Counted from the first letter of the stretch, positions 26,826-37,439 are shown. The stretch: DNA of 58,210 bases from Vibrio sp. 10N.261.55.A7 (GCF_002877365.1 NZ_MCWZ01000294.1:1-58210), one strand, 5' to 3'. The notes: generated from the letters alone by a model not told the origin. Numbers and translations: made by a program.

Positions 26826-28796
26826 ATGAAGTTCAGTATTGTCCAGCGAATCATTGGTGGCTACCTAATCATGTTTCTACTGCTTGCATTACTTGGGGGC
26901 AGTAGTTACCTAAAACTCGTGTTGGTGGATTCCCATGTTCAGCAAATTACAGATCGCGCAACGCCATTGCTTGCTGAAACTTCCCAGCTTCAAATTACAC
27001 TCCTCAAGAGTCAACGAAGTCTCCTAGAGTTTATAACTTATTCAGACGTAGAAGCGCTTCCGCCAATTCAATCAGCTTTCCGCAATCAAAAAGATGAATT
27101 CCTTTCGAAACTTGAAAGCATTCGTACTGCGACCGAACAAAACAGTCAAGTCAATGAGATTGCTCATTTGTCAGAAACGTATTTTTCTGTTGCTGAGCGC
27201 GTTATGAGCCAACACGTTCAATCGATCGAACTTAACCAGCTACTAAACGAAGCCAGATCAGTATTTGTAAAATATGAAGACGCTTTTCAAAAGGTGACAT
27301 TACTTTTACTTGATAAAGTAAGCGACAGTCGATCTCAAAGTAACAAGGTTGATCGATTAACCAGTGGAGTTCAGAGAGATTTAAGAACGTTACGCGCTGC
27401 CAGTCCTGATATGGACTTGAATAAGCTCGTTGAGACATTTACCAATAACGTAGGTCGCGCTAAAGAAGGGATAGGGAAAATTAAAGTCAGTCAAGGTGTT
27501 ATTGCTCGTTTTGAAAAAACGGTGGCGAAATTGGAAGATGCAGGTGTTTCTGATAAAGGAATGCTGCCATTGATGATTCGACATCAACAACTGCAATCGG
27601 AGATTAGAAATTTAATTCAACAAGCGCAGGAAAATACTCGTTCAATGGAAACCGCCGTTGATCAGTTAGCGACATTGGCGCTTGAAGAAGTGGACTCTTC
27701 TAGCTTGGTTGCAACCGAATCTGTTCGCGAAGCAGAAAGAATGATCATATTAATGACGTTGCTCTCTGCTTTAGTCGCCGCCGCAATTGGTTACCTAACA
27801 TCGAAAGCGATTCATAAACCATTGAGCTTGATAAATAGGGTTCTTCGGAAAATGACACAAGGGGACATGACTCATCATGTAAATTACCAATCAAGTTGTG
27901 AATTTGGTGAACTCTCTAATTCCATCGACCAACTTGTATCAGAAATGAAAAACGTACTTTCTCAGATTAACACTGGCTCAGACAGTTTGGCTGAGGAAGC
28001 ACAAAATGCTTCCAATATCAGCGATACCACAATGTCGAGGGTTTCCAAGCAGAAACAACAAATTGAACTGGTTGCAGCGGCTATTTCGCAGATGGAAGTG
28101 AGTGTGTCTGAAGTATTCAGATCAACCGAGCAGTCGCAAGTGGAAGTTGAAAGTGCGAACACTAGTACGCAACGAAGCCGAGATCAAGTAGCAAGCAGTT
28201 TGATCTTAGTTGAAGAATTATTTGATTCGATCAATGACGCAGTGGATATCGCCCATAAGCTTGAAGAATTTAGCAACAATATTGGCAGTATCCTAGATGT
28301 TATTCGAGGTATCGCTGAACAAACCAATTTACTAGCCTTAAATGCTGCGATTGAAGCTGCGCGAGCCGGTGAGCATGGACGGGGTTTTGCTGTCGTTGCT
28401 GATGAAGTAAGAACATTGGCAAACCGGACTCAAAAATCGACCGTGGAAATTCAAACGATGATAGAACGATTGCAAGAAAGCTCAGAACAAGTCGTTCAAG
28501 TGATGAATACCAGTCAAGACAAAACAAAAGAGTGTGTGAATCAAAGCCGGGTGACGGATGAAACACTCAAATCGGTGGCTGAACGTATGGAGTCCATTAA
28601 TGAAATGAGTATGCAAGTTTCTCATGCCTCTGAAGAGCAAATTACAGTAAGTAAAGACATAGCCAGAACCATTAATGAAATTTCTGAAGTGGCGATTGAA
28701 ACTGAAAACGAGGCAAGAGGAGCGTCTTCAGTCAGTGATGTATTGGCGCAACTTGCGCAACAACAACGGACTCTTGTCCATAAATTTAAGCTCTAG
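26826..28796 (+). CDS. Methyl-accepting chemotaxis protein with a large helical periplasmic domain (HBM-like)
   Basis: The 656-residue chemoreceptor has a membrane helix at about residues 8-30, a periplasmic region of about 270 residues that is almost entirely helical, a second helix at about 305-328 ([18 protein letters not shown]), HAMP, and the signalling domain with [20 protein letters not shown] near 500. Size and helicity fit the helical bimodular (HBM) sensor that binds organic acids in Pseudomonas McpS; this is inference from size. The ATG at 26826 (GGGATTGGGA upstream) is preferred over one at 26808. A solute-binding protein gene follows 36 bases later, which suggests a binding-protein-dependent receptor. 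Confidence 0.92.
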   Translation: MKFSIVQRIIGGYLIMFLLLALLGGSSYLKLVLVDSHVQQITDRATPLLAETSQLQITLLKSQRSLLEFITYSDVEALPPIQSAFRNQKDEFLSKLESIRTATEQNSQVNEIAHLSETYFSVAERVMSQHVQSIELNQLLNEARSVFVKYEDAFQKVTLLLLDKVSDSRSQSNKVDRLTSGVQRDLRTLRAASPDMDLNKLVETFTNNVGRAKEGIGKIKVSQGVIARFEKTVAKLEDAGVSDKGMLPLMIRHQQLQSEIRNLIQQAQENTRSMETAVDQLATLALEEVDSSSLVATESVREAERMIILMTLLSALVAAAIGYLTSKAIHKPLSLINRVLRKMTQGDMTHHVNYQSSCEFGELSNSIDQLVSEMKNVLSQINTGSDSLAEEAQNASNISDTTMSRVSKQKQQIELVAAAISQMEVSVSEVFRSTEQSQVEVESANTSTQRSRDQVASSLILVEELFDSINDAVDIAHKLEEFSNNIGSILDVIRGIAEQTNLLALNAAIEAARAGEHGRGFAVVADEVRTLANRTQKSTVEIQTMIERLQESSEQVVQVMNTSQDKTKECVNQSRVTDETLKSVAERMESINEMSMQVSHASEEQITVSKDIARTINEISEVAIETENEARGASSVSDVLAQLAQQQRTLVHKFKL

Positions 28797-28832
28797 ACGA
28801 GAGCTGTTGAGAATTAAAAGGTAGGGAGTGTT

Positions 28833-30062
28833 ATGAGATATTTTGTGAAAATAGGCCTGTTCCTAGTGATGTTCTTTTCTGCAGCCGTTCATAGTGGAAC
28901 GTTGGTCATAGAAAGCTGGCGAGAAGACGGCGCCATCTGGAATGAAAAAATCATACCTGCGTTTAATGCTAAGCACCCTGAGGTTAAAGTTGAGTATCGG
29001 CATACCGTCGCGACAGATTATAATGACCAGTTAAACAGTCGACTAGCGGCAGGCAATGCAGGGGATATCATCACATGTCGTCCCTTCGATGATTCGTTAA
29101 AATTGTTTGAAGCTGGAAACCTTGTCGACTTAACGGATGTTGATGGAATGGAGAATTTTCCATCTTTTGCACAATCAGCATGGCAAACGGATGATGGAGC
29201 TGTAACGTTTTGCTTGCCTTTAGCGTCTGTGATACATGGCTTTTTTTACAATAAAACCATTTTTTCAGAACTTGGTATTACAGAACCCAAAACGGTAGAT
29301 GAGTTTTTTGCCGCATTAGAAAAGGTAAATGGCAGTGGCAAGTATGTGCCCTTAGCAATGGGGACCAATGATAAATGGGAAGCCGCTACAATGGGCTTTC
29401 AAAATGTAGGTCCCAATTATTGGAATGGTGAGGACGGACGTTTCTCTCTGATTTCAGGTCAAGGGAAACTGTCGTCGCCTGAATATACCGCCGTTTTTGA
29501 ACAATTAAGCCGTTGGGGGGCGTATATGGGTGAAGGCTATCAAACGCGTGGGTATGGTGATTCTATTGAGATGTTTGGCAGCGGAAAAGCTGCTGTCTAT
29601 CCTGCAGGATCGTGGGATATCTCAGCATTTAATAGTAAAATTGATCTTGGTGTATTTAGACCGCCCGTTGCAAATAGTGGAGATGACTGTTTTATCAGTG
29701 ACCACACCGACATAGGAATCGGTATTAATGCCAATGGAAAAAATCAAGCAGAAGCACTGACATTCATTAATTGGATGGCGAGCGAAGAATTTGCTGGTAT
29801 CTTTACTAATGCATTACCTGGATTCTTCTCATTATCAAATCATTTTATCGATGTGGTTGATCCGACGGCAAATGCGATGATAGCTTGGCGAGACGAGTGT
29901 GATTCCACAATTCGAAATTCCTATCAAATATTGAATCGAGGTGAACCAAGTTTAGAGTTAGAAATTTGGGAAACCAGTGTAGGGGTTATAAATGGGGCGA
30001 TGGCTCCTCAAGATGCCGCTGACCGTTTACAACAAGGGCTTGAGGCGTGGTACAAGCCTTAG
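28833..30062 (+). CDS. Extracellular solute-binding protein (sugar ABC type) without a transporter
   Basis: The 409-residue protein has a signal peptide (MRYFVKIGLFLVMFFSAAVHS) and the type 1 sugar-binding protein fold: TLVIESWREDGAIWNEKIIPAFNAKHPEVKVEY at the N-terminus, LPLASVIHGFFYNKTIF (about residues 128-144) and GSGKAAVYPAGSWDIS (about 248-263). No ABC permease or ATPase gene is next to it. It lies 36 bases after the chemoreceptor gene on the same strand and is followed by a terminator, so it may deliver its ligand to that receptor. The ligand is unknown; the fold suggests a sugar or oligosaccharide. Confidence 0.9.
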   Translation: MRYFVKIGLFLVMFFSAAVHSGTLVIESWREDGAIWNEKIIPAFNAKHPEVKVEYRHTVATDYNDQLNSRLAAGNAGDIITCRPFDDSLKLFEAGNLVDLTDVDGMENFPSFAQSAWQTDDGAVTFCLPLASVIHGFFYNKTIFSELGITEPKTVDEFFAALEKVNGSGKYVPLAMGTNDKWEAATMGFQNVGPNYWNGEDGRFSLISGQGKLSSPEYTAVFEQLSRWGAYMGEGYQTRGYGDSIEMFGSGKAAVYPAGSWDISAFNSKIDLGVFRPPVANSGDDCFISDHTDIGIGINANGKNQAEALTFINWMASEEFAGIFTNALPGFFSLSNHFIDVVDPTANAMIAWRDECDSTIRNSYQILNRGEPSLELEIWETSVGVINGAMAPQDAADRLQQGLEAWYKP

Positions 30063-30090
30063 ACTAAAATCCAACGGTAGAACGGGATAA

Positions 30091-30119
30091 AGTGATGACA
30101 GAGTGTCATCACTTTTTGT
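30091..30119 (+). terminator. Rho-independent terminator after the binding-protein gene
   Basis: AGTGATGACA-GAG-TGTCATCACT is a perfect 10-bp stem followed by TTTTG. Confidence 0.85.
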
Positions 30120-30207
30120 TTATAGGTTACAGAAAATGTCGGCGTACATCGGAAAGTTTTTTCGTTCAGTTGATACTGTTCACATCCAAATTAATGAAAG
30201 GTTTTAT

Positions 30208-30684
30208 ATGGAAGAAATCGTGTTTGCTGGTGGTTGCCTTTGGGGCGTTCAAGAGTTTTTGAGGCATCTGCCCGGTGTAATCTCGACGGAGGCGGGCCGA
30301 GCCAACGGTAAATCTGATACGACCGAAGGAGATTACGACGGTTACGCTGAATGTGTAAAAACGCAGTTTGATCCTAAGCGTGTATCGGTAGAGCAACTGA
30401 TGGATTATCTATTTGAAATCATTGACCCGTTTAGTGTAAACCAGCAAGGGGAAGACGTTGGCGAGAAGTATCGAACTGGGGTCTATAGTACAAATGTAGA
30501 GCATCTAGAGATCGCAAAAAACTTCATTAACGGACAGGTAAACAGTGCGCAAATTGCGGTGGAGGTGCTGCCACTGACGAACTACGTGAAGAGTGATGAG
30601 GAGCATCAAGACCGCCTAACGCTTCGGCCAAATGATTATTGTCATATTCCTCTCAACCTTCTTCATAAATACAAACAAGGGTAA
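30208..30684 (+). CDS. msrA: Peptide-methionine (S)-S-oxide reductase
   Basis: The enzyme reduces methionine sulfoxide (S form) in proteins. The 158-residue form begins at ATG 30208 with GAAAGG upstream; an earlier in-frame start would add 35 non-conserved residues. The catalytic Cys10 is in the variant motif GGCLWG (usually GGCFWG). Family blocks TEGDYDGYAECVKTQFDP and FSVNQQGEDVGEKYRTGVY are intact, and HQDRL near the C-terminus is present. It is a short MsrA with no fused MsrB. Cytosolic. Confidence 0.92.
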   Translation: MEEIVFAGGCLWGVQEFLRHLPGVISTEAGRANGKSDTTEGDYDGYAECVKTQFDPKRVSVEQLMDYLFEIIDPFSVNQQGEDVGEKYRTGVYSTNVEHLEIAKNFINGQVNSAQIAVEVLPLTNYVKSDEEHQDRLTLRPNDYCHIPLNLLHKYKQG

Positions 30685-30777
30685 CGGAGCGCTCAGTGTA
30701 CAGAGACTGCTAGGCTTTTGGTTTCCTTTAAGTGGACTTCAAAACCTGGCAGCAATGATACAATCAATGATAACGCG

Positions 30778-31143
30778 TTAAAGCCTGTTGTTTTTATCCA
30801 CATTTCTATTTAAGTGATTAAGGCTGCTCACCCAAATGAATTTTGGGAAAGTAATGAATTGCTCAAAGCATAACCGAAGAACAAAGTTGCTTACGCCTGT
30901 GAATTTTTCCGGAGGCAAACGTTCTTTTTTATGGCCAATGGCTTGTAAGATAATGGAAAGTAATAACGCGCCTATTGCCCCAAGCGAAATAGGTAAGTTC
31001 ATCAAAAACAGACCGAAGATTAATGATACAGACGCGCAGATAAACATTGGTACAGCGACCAAGTGAATGGCAAGATTAACCTTCGAACAATGATATTGAT
31101 GATAGCCTTGCCACTGCCAGTTCAGCAATTCGTTACACTTCAT
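30778..31143 (-). CDS. Small membrane protein, Mpo1-like/DUF962-like
   Basis: The 121-residue protein has two to three hydrophobic helices (about residues 23-45 and 50-68). YHCSKVNLAIHLVAVPMFI and QAIGHKKERLPPEKF resemble the DUF962/Mpo1 (YGL010w-like) family, in which such His residues bind iron in a dioxygenase acting on 2-hydroxy fatty acids in yeast. The match is by motif only. Its ATG overlaps the stop of the upstream epimerase gene by 11 bases, so the pair is translationally coupled. Confidence 0.65.
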   Translation of the reverse strand: MKCNELLNWQWQGYHQYHCSKVNLAIHLVAVPMFICASVSLIFGLFLMNLPISLGAIGALLLSIILQAIGHKKERLPPEKFTGVSNFVLRLCFEQFITFPKFIWVSSLNHLNRNVDKNNRL

Positions 31144-31990
31144 CAGCGATCTCCGTAAAGACAGGCTCCCAGCCTAAGTCTGTTTTGGCTTTTTGATTAC
31201 GGAATGTTTGTGTTAACCCGTAGCCTTCGGCCCAACTACCGTAACGCTCAACCCATTCTTGGATAGGTACAACTTGTGCTTTTTTGTCGGTAATTTTCTT
31301 CGCCAAAGAAGCAACACTGACCGATTCGATCCCCGCACCAATGTATTCATGCCCATTTATGCCTTGCTCAAGCACGAGTCGATACAGGGTGGCAAGATCG
31401 GTTCGTTCTATCAAAGACCAGTCAAGATTAAATGAGTTTGGAATGGTGACCGAACCCATTTGTTCTAACTCCCAACGCAGTATATCGGGAATAAACTGCT
31501 CTTCTTGTTTTACGACATTCGCGGGACTGATCACTCTACAGTCGATATTGTTCTGCTGATTAAGGAAATCGATACCATCGACCATCCATTGAAAATCTGC
31601 AACGGAGTGTTTAGCGTCATTTTCAGTAATGGGTAGAGAATGATTGCCATAGGCCCAGCAGCCACAGGTATAGATCATAACAAGTGGATTTGATCGGGAT
31701 TCAGAATAACGCGCAATGCTGGAAGTGAGGTGCTGGTCAACCTGGGCCATATCCTCGCCAAAACCACAGGCAAGGTGAATAATGGCATCAAACTGATCGA
31801 GCTTTGAAACCCATAATTCAGGCTGGTTAATATCTCCCGCGACGACCTCGGCTCCAACAGCTTCCAAGGCCGCTGCACTTTTTTCACTGCGCGCCAGCCC
31901 TGCAACTTGATATTGGTGAGTGATCAATTCATTGACGACCGCTGTGCCAATGTTCCCCGTTGCGCCTGTAATCAGTACTCGTTTAGACAT
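31133..31990 (-). CDS. NAD(P)-dependent epimerase/dehydratase family protein
   Basis: The 285-residue protein is an extended short-chain dehydrogenase with the N-terminal nucleotide motif ITGATGNIGTAVV (about residues 7-19) and VVAGDINQ (about 50-57). The usual YxxxK catalytic motif is not evident, which fits the atypical NmrA/NAD-epimerase-like branch. Substrate unknown. It is the first gene of a pair with the Mpo1-like gene, and a perfect inverted repeat lies immediately upstream of its ribosome-binding site. Confidence 0.82.
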   Translation of the reverse strand: MSKRVLITGATGNIGTAVVNELITHQYQVAGLARSEKSAAALEAVGAEVVAGDINQPELWVSKLDQFDAIIHLACGFGEDMAQVDQHLTSSIARYSESRSNPLVMIYTCGCWAYGNHSLPITENDAKHSVADFQWMVDGIDFLNQQNNIDCRVISPANVVKQEEQFIPDILRWELEQMGSVTIPNSFNLDWSLIERTDLATLYRLVLEQGINGHEYIGAGIESVSVASLAKKITDKKAQVVPIQEWVERYGSWAEGYGLTQTFRNQKAKTDLGWEPVFTEIADEV

Positions 31991-32000
31991 AGTCTGTTCC

Positions 32001-32027
32001 TTATGGTCATTGATTGAATGACCATAA
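32001..32027. promoter_or_regulatory. Perfect 11-bp inverted repeat in the epimerase leader
   Basis: TTATGGTCATT-GATTG-AATGACCATAA ends 11 bases from the epimerase start codon, directly abutting its GGAACAG ribosome-binding site. No T tract follows in either direction. It could be an operator or an RNA hairpin that influences translation. Confidence 0.6.
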
Positions 32028-32085
32028 TATGTGTACTTAATGATGAATAGAGCGCAGGGGTAACAAAGGTTTTACTGTCGATAAA

Positions 32086-33036
32086 TCAAGATTTTTCGTC
32101 GATTTCAAGCCGGTATTGCTGAGCGTATTGCTTGGGAGTACAGCGATGAAATTGTTTGAAATTACGGATGAAAACGTCTGCAGATTGAAATCCCACTCTT
32201 TCTGCGATGCGCTTTATAGAGGCATTGCCATTTGCGAGGAATTGAGCAGCGATGAAGCATCGCCATTGTCGCAAGAACAATAGGGGCGTGGTGCCTGTTA
32301 ACACTTTAAATCGCTCAGAAAAAACGGAACGAGACATGGCCGCAATATCAGCAAGTTCAGCCACGGTCCAATCTTTAGAGTATTGCTCTTGAATAGCGAG
32401 AATAACCGGCGCTAAGCGTTCATTACCTAATGCAATCATCCAACTCGGGTTGTGGTTAAACTGCTGTAAATTACGTAGCATTTCCAACAATAAAAGGTGC
32501 ATTAAATGATCGAGAGCGAGGGTTTGGCCGGCGATTCTCTGATTATTCTCTTGGTACAACCAAAGTAACAAATGCGCGAGCCGGCTATTTTTTGGAGCAT
32601 CGACAACGAACAAACTGGGCAAGCTTCCTATCAACGAGTCTTCCCCCCAATACTGGATGGGCGCAAAGTTAAACGTGCCACATAGCATGAGGCATTGCTC
32701 ACCATCTCCTCCTATCACCATGCTTTCTATCTCATGAACGGATTTACCTGAGAAGATTTGGTCGGCAGGCATACAGTGAACGCTCTGTTCACTTTTGATT
32801 TGGTGCGCATGACCGTAAGGCAAAATCACCACCTGGCCGGATGACACGGTAACGGGTGGCTGCCCATCTATTTCGACGATGCAAATTCCTTCTTGCACAT
32901 AGCTAAAATAAGCCGAATTCAAATGCGTTTCACTGATACCCCAAGGGGCACGGAGCTCTACTTGAGCAAATACTTCGCTTGATGGGTCAAGCTGTGTCAC
33001 AAACCGGCTAAGGGCATCGCTAGGTGTTGACATCAT
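32086..33036 (-). CDS. AraC family regulator with N-terminal cupin domain
   Basis: The 316-residue protein has an N-terminal cupin-like sensor (AraC_E type; GQVVILPYGHAHQI near residues 68-81) and a C-terminal AraC double HTH (about 215-310; MSRSVFSERFKVLTGTTPLLFLRQWR and RVGFQSADVFIRNFKQFHRCTPKQYAQQYR). It lies 95 bases upstream of the epimerase gene on the same strand and may control it. Ligand unknown. Confidence 0.9.
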   Translation of the reverse strand: MMSTPSDALSRFVTQLDPSSEVFAQVELRAPWGISETHLNSAYFSYVQEGICIVEIDGQPPVTVSSGQVVILPYGHAHQIKSEQSVHCMPADQIFSGKSVHEIESMVIGGDGEQCLMLCGTFNFAPIQYWGEDSLIGSLPSLFVVDAPKNSRLAHLLLWLYQENNQRIAGQTLALDHLMHLLLLEMLRNLQQFNHNPSWMIALGNERLAPVILAIQEQYSKDWTVAELADIAAMSRSVFSERFKVLTGTTPLLFLRQWRCFIAAQFLANGNASIKRIAERVGFQSADVFIRNFKQFHRCTPKQYAQQYRLEIDEKS

Positions 33037-33438
33037 CGTTGCTGTGAGTCCCTGAATAGATTGATCGTGTTAATGAGTTGATGTCTATATTCATTGAATA
33101 ATGAATGGGAATCAATGCCTTTATGAGACGAAAATAGCCCCATAACGATTGTGAGAATAGGGTGAAAACACGGGGTCGATTCTTTTCGATAATTGAATTC
33201 ATCGCTTTGGATTTTGACCTAATCACTTTAATGATCTATAGACTCAAACGCTTCAAACGCGGCGTGACCACACAATGCAATCAACGACAGGAACACAGCA
33301 GAGTCAGCGAAATTCTACTTTTTAAGGCAAATCAATCGCATTGCGATCGCTAGCCTGTGAGTTACCCGATGATTTCATTTACTCAGTTCCATTATTATCA
33401 CAGCTATTAACACTTCTTTCACATAGCGTGGTTTCAGT
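33037..33438. other. Non-coding gap between the AraC regulator and the EamA exporter
   Basis: About 400 bases between divergent genes. There is a short imperfect hairpin, ATTCATTGAATAATGAAT, near 33095. No gene with a convincing start was found. Confidence 0.4.
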
Positions 33439-34362
33439 ATGACATCGGGTATTAATACCTCTATGACGGCTCGAGTTTGGGGCATGTTGATTTTGCTTTC
33501 AGTGCTTTGGGGGGGCTCGTTCTATTTTGTTGGTGTTGTTGTGAATGAACTTCCACCTCTGACTATTGTAACGCTTCGAGTTGGAATGGCGGCGATAGCG
33601 TTGTGGGTGTTCGCGTTCATCGTTGGCATTAAATTTCCCAAAGATCTAAAGATTTGGGCAGCATTTTTAGGCATGGGCGTGTTAAACAATGTGATTCCAT
33701 TTACTCTTATTGTGCTAGGGCAGACTCAAATTGCATCGGGATTAGCGTCTATTCTTAACGCCTCTACACCTATATTTGCTGTGGTGGTGGCTGGTTTATT
33801 ATTGCCTGACGAACGTGTGACGCCATTAAAGCTTGTTGGTGTCGTTGTCGGATTTGTTGGTGTGGTTGTGATGATTGGATTACCAGCGCTAAGCGGGCAG
33901 GGTAATCTGATGGCGCAACTGGCGATAATCTGTGCGGCGTTGTCATACTCGTTTGCGGGCGTGTTTGGGCGCCGGTTTAAAACCATGGGTATTAATCCAA
34001 TCTTGACCGCAGCGGGGCAGGTTACGGCGTCTACGTTAATTCTTATTCCCATCACGTTGACGATTGATGGGCAATTAGATTTTTCAACGGTAAGTACGCA
34101 AACATGGGTTTCTATGACAGCGCTTGCGGTGTTTTCGACGGCTGCCGCCTATGTACTTTATTTTAGAATTTTGGAAGTCGCAGGTGCGACGAATGTGCTG
34201 TTAGTCACTTTACTTGTTCCAGTCTCGGCGATTTTGCTCGGTTCGATGTTTCTTAATGAATCGCTTCAATTGATTCATTTCTTTGGTATGACATTAATTG
34301 CGTTGGGGTTATCCGCGATTGACGGGCGTTTGTGGAAGCGGCGAGAAGTGATAGAAAGCTAA
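33439..34362 (+). CDS. EamA/DMT family transporter
   Basis: The 307-residue inner-membrane protein has ten predicted helices in two EamA repeats (about residues 14-145 and 165-295). LSVLWGGSFYFVGVVVNELPPLTIVTLRVGMAA is the typical first-repeat start and FGMTLIALGLSAIDGR the end. Drug/metabolite transporters export amino acids, nucleobases or toxic metabolites; the substrate cannot be predicted. Single gene followed by a bidirectional terminator. Confidence 0.9.
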   Translation: MTSGINTSMTARVWGMLILLSVLWGGSFYFVGVVVNELPPLTIVTLRVGMAAIALWVFAFIVGIKFPKDLKIWAAFLGMGVLNNVIPFTLIVLGQTQIASGLASILNASTPIFAVVVAGLLLPDERVTPLKLVGVVVGFVGVVVMIGLPALSGQGNLMAQLAIICAALSYSFAGVFGRRFKTMGINPILTAAGQVTASTLILIPITLTIDGQLDFSTVSTQTWVSMTALAVFSTAAAYVLYFRILEVAGATNVLLVTLLVPVSAILLGSMFLNESLQLIHFFGMTLIALGLSAIDGRLWKRREVIES

Positions 34363-34380
34363 GGGCTGATTATTCAATAG

Positions 34381-34412
34381 AAAAGGCGAACCATCATGGC
34401 TCGCCTTTTGTT
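34381..34412. terminator. Bidirectional terminator between the EamA exporter and gcvP
   Basis: AAAAGGCGA pairs with TCGCCTTTT, with an inner CCAT/ATGG extension, T-rich on both strands. Confidence 0.8.
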
Positions 34413-34437
34413 TATGTTTAACTTGAGTTGCTATTGA

Positions 34438-37314
34438 TTACTGGTAGTGGTCAATACTTGGGCAAGAACAAATTAGGTTGCGGTCACCATGAACGTTATC
34501 GACACGGTTCACTGTTGGCCAGTATTTAGACTGCTTCGTTGCCCATGATGGGAAACAAGCGAGTTCACGAGAGTAAGGTCGATCCCACTCATCGCTCGAC
34601 AGGTCAACTTGTGTGTGCGGTGCGTTCACAAGTGGGTTGTTATCCAGTGGCCATTTACCGTCTTTAACGGCACTCATCTCGTGGCGAATCGCAATCATTG
34701 CTTCGCAGAAACGATCTAGTTCTTCAAGATCTTCTGACTCCGTAGGTTCAACCATCAATGTGCCTGCAACAGGGAACGACATGGTTGGCGCGTGGAAGCC
34801 ATAGTCCATTAGACGCTTAGCAATATCTTCTTCGCTGATGCCCGTTTCTTCTTTAAGTGGACGAATATCGATAATACATTCGTGCGCCACGCGGCCATTA
34901 GAGCCACGGTAAAGAACAGGGTAGTGCGGGCGAAGCATTTCCATTACGTAGTTCGCGTTTAGAATTGCGACCTTTGTTGCTTCTGTTAAACCAGGTTCAC
35001 CCATCATAGCAATGTAAGCCCATGAAATAGGAAGGATAGAAGCACTGCCTAAATCAGCGGCAGAAACCGCGTAATCCGTACCTTGAGAGCCATTTTCAAT
35101 GTGGCCAGGAAGGAAAGGTGCAAGGTGCGATTTAACTCCGATTGGACCCATACCCGGACCACCGCCACCGTGTGGAATACAGAACGTTTTGTGCAGGTTA
35201 AGGTGAGAGACATCTGAGCCAATAAAGCCTGGCGAAGTCAAACCAACCTGCGCATTCATGTTTGCACCGTCAAGGTAAACTTGGCCACCAGCCTCATGAA
35301 CCATTTCACACACTTCTTTCACTTGTTCTTCATAGACGCCGTGCGTCGATGGGTAAGTGATCATGATGCTTGAAAGGTTCTCACAGTGTTTTTCAATTTT
35401 AGCAGCTAGGTCAGTCATATCGATGTTGCCATCGTCATCACACTTAACGACAACAACTTTCATTGAAACCATAGAAGCCGTTGCTGGGTTCGTACCGTGA
35501 GCAGAGCTTGGGATCAGACACACGTTTCGGTGACCTTCGCCACGGCTTGCGTGGTAGCGCTGAATCGCAATGAGACCTGCGTATTCACCAGAAGCACCAG
35601 AGTTAGGCTGAAGTGAGAAATCGTCGTAACCGGTGATTTCACATAGCTTCTCTTTAAGATCTTGTGCAAGAGCTGTGTAACCCGCTGCTTGGTCAAGTGG
35701 CGCGAATGGGTGGATTTCACCAAACTCAGGCCAAGTGACAGGAATCATTTCTGCAACAGCGTTCAGCTTCATCGTACAGCTGCCCAGTGGAATCATACCG
35801 TGAGTCAGTGAGAAATCTTTATTCTCTAGCTGTTTCAGGTAACGCATCATCTGCGTTTCACTGTGGTGCGTGTTGAATACTGGGTGCGTTAGGTACTTCG
35901 ATTCACGACGGCAGTTTTCTGGAATGGCGGCAAATTCGTTTGCTGCGATTTCAACAGACAGTGCGTTCACATCTTCATTGACGCTGAAGATAGAGAATAG
36001 ATCGTTCACGTCACCAATCGTTGTTGTTTCATCAAGGCTGATACCCAGTTGGCTCGGAAGCTTACGTAGGTTGATGTCAGCAGCTTGAGCTTTTGCGTAA
36101 AGTGCGTCGGTTTGGTCACCAGTGTTCAACGTAATTGTATCGAAGAAGCTGTTGTGCGCTAACTCGTAGCCAGATTTGTTAAGACCAGAGGCAAGAATGG
36201 CTGTCATATGGTGAGTGCGACGAGCAATAGTACGCAGACCTTCAGCGCCGTGATACACCGCGTAGAAAGAAGCCATGTTCGCTAGTAGAGCTTGCGCAGT
36301 ACAGATGTTCGACGTTGCTTTTTCGCGGCGGATGTGCTGCTCACGCGTTTGCATTGCCATGCGAAGGGCTTGGTTGCCTTTTGAGTCAACAGAGACACCA
36401 ATAATACGACCTGGCATCGTACGCTTGTGCTTGTTGCGAGTGGCCATAAATGCCGCGTGAGGGCCGCCGTAACCCATTGGAACACCAAAGCGTTGAGACG
36501 AACCGATAACAACGTCTGCGCCCATTTCACCTGCTGGTTTAAGCAAAGTGGAAGCGAGTAGGTCGGTAACCACAGTCACGAGTGTTTTGTTCGCTTGTGC
36601 TTTAGCAATTAGATCGGTGAGGTCTTGAACTTGACCTGTTGTGCTTGGGTATTGAACCAAGGCACCGAACACGTCTTGCTCTGGTAAAGATTCTAATGCG
36701 CCAACTAAGACTTCAAATCCAATGTACTCTGCGCGAGTTTTGACAACTTCTAGCGTCTGTGGATGAACATCGTCGGCAACAAAGAAGACTTTGCTTTTGC
36801 TTTTGCCTGCGCGCTTACAAAGCGTCATCGCTTCGCCCGCGGCGGTGGCTTCATCAAGCAGTGATGCGTTAGCAATGTCCATTGCCGTTAGATCCATCAC
36901 CATTTGTTGGAAATTCAGTAGAGCTTCTAATCGGCCTTGTGAGATTTCAGGCTGATAAGGCGTGTACGCTGTGTACCAACCTGGATTTTCTAGGACGTTA
37001 CGCAGAATAACGTTTGGCGTGAAGGTGTTGTAATAACCTTGGCCGATAAAGGTACGCTTAACTTGGTTCTTGTTCGCGAATTCTTTCATCGCAACCAACA
37101 TGTCTGTTTCGCTTTTTGGCGCTTCTAGCGTCATTGGTTTTTCAACGCGAATTTGTGCTGGGACGGTTTCGTCAATAAGAGAGTCAAGGCTAGCCGCGTT
37201 AATCGCTTCTAACATCTTCTGCTGGTCGACTTTGTTTGGACCGTTGTGACGTGCAACAAATTCGTTTTGTGTGCCCAGATCTGCAAGTAATGGGCTGTGA
37301 AGTAATTCAGTCAT
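34438..37314 (-). CDS. gcvP: Glycine dehydrogenase (decarboxylating), P protein
   Basis: The P protein decarboxylates glycine with pyridoxal phosphate and passes the aminomethyl group to lipoyl-GcvH. The 958-residue fused form (as in enterobacteria) shows the N-terminal half ([20 protein letters not shown]) and the C-terminal half with the PLP lysine in [16 protein letters not shown] (about residues 702-717). The start is ATG 37314 (GGTAAAGGAAC upstream, MTELLHSPL); an earlier in-frame ATG at 37380 would overlap the terminator-like hairpin. It is the last gene of glyA-gcvH-gcvP, 125 bases after gcvH, with a hairpin plus T tract in that gap. Confidence 0.96.
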   Translation of the reverse strand: MTELLHSPLLADLGTQNEFVARHNGPNKVDQQKMLEAINAASLDSLIDETVPAQIRVEKPMTLEAPKSETDMLVAMKEFANKNQVKRTFIGQGYYNTFTPNVILRNVLENPGWYTAYTPYQPEISQGRLEALLNFQQMVMDLTAMDIANASLLDEATAAGEAMTLCKRAGKSKSKVFFVADDVHPQTLEVVKTRAEYIGFEVLVGALESLPEQDVFGALVQYPSTTGQVQDLTDLIAKAQANKTLVTVVTDLLASTLLKPAGEMGADVVIGSSQRFGVPMGYGGPHAAFMATRNKHKRTMPGRIIGVSVDSKGNQALRMAMQTREQHIRREKATSNICTAQALLANMASFYAVYHGAEGLRTIARRTHHMTAILASGLNKSGYELAHNSFFDTITLNTGDQTDALYAKAQAADINLRKLPSQLGISLDETTTIGDVNDLFSIFSVNEDVNALSVEIAANEFAAIPENCRRESKYLTHPVFNTHHSETQMMRYLKQLENKDFSLTHGMIPLGSCTMKLNAVAEMIPVTWPEFGEIHPFAPLDQAAGYTALAQDLKEKLCEITGYDDFSLQPNSGASGEYAGLIAIQRYHASRGEGHRNVCLIPSSAHGTNPATASMVSMKVVVVKCDDDGNIDMTDLAAKIEKHCENLSSIMITYPSTHGVYEEQVKEVCEMVHEAGGQVYLDGANMNAQVGLTSPGFIGSDVSHLNLHKTFCIPHGGGGPGMGPIGVKSHLAPFLPGHIENGSQGTDYAVSAADLGSASILPISWAYIAMMGEPGLTEATKVAILNANYVMEMLRPHYPVLYRGSNGRVAHECIIDIRPLKEETGISEEDIAKRLMDYGFHAPTMSFPVAGTLMVEPTESEDLEELDRFCEAMIAIRHEMSAVKDGKWPLDNNPLVNAPHTQVDLSSDEWDRPYSRELACFPSWATKQSKYWPTVNRVDNVHGDRNLICSCPSIDHYQ

Positions 37315-37383
37315 TGTTCCTTTACCTTTCTCTATCAGATGGCGCGCCTTCACTATTGAAGTCTTGTGTTTAAGGTCCATCTT

Positions 37384-37424
37384 GAAAAAAAGCTGCCCTT
37401 GTCGAATAACATCAGGGCAGCTTT
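37384..37424 (-). terminator. Terminator-like hairpin between gcvH and gcvP
   Basis: On the minus strand AAAGCTGCCCT-N14-AGGGCAGCTTT is an 11-bp stem followed directly by TTTTTTC. It lies 16 bases after the gcvH stop and 70 bases before the gcvP start codon. As the two genes belong together, it is probably a partial terminator that lowers gcvP relative to gcvH, unless gcvP has its own promoter. Confidence 0.75.
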
Positions 37425-37439
37425 AATTTATTTTCCTAA

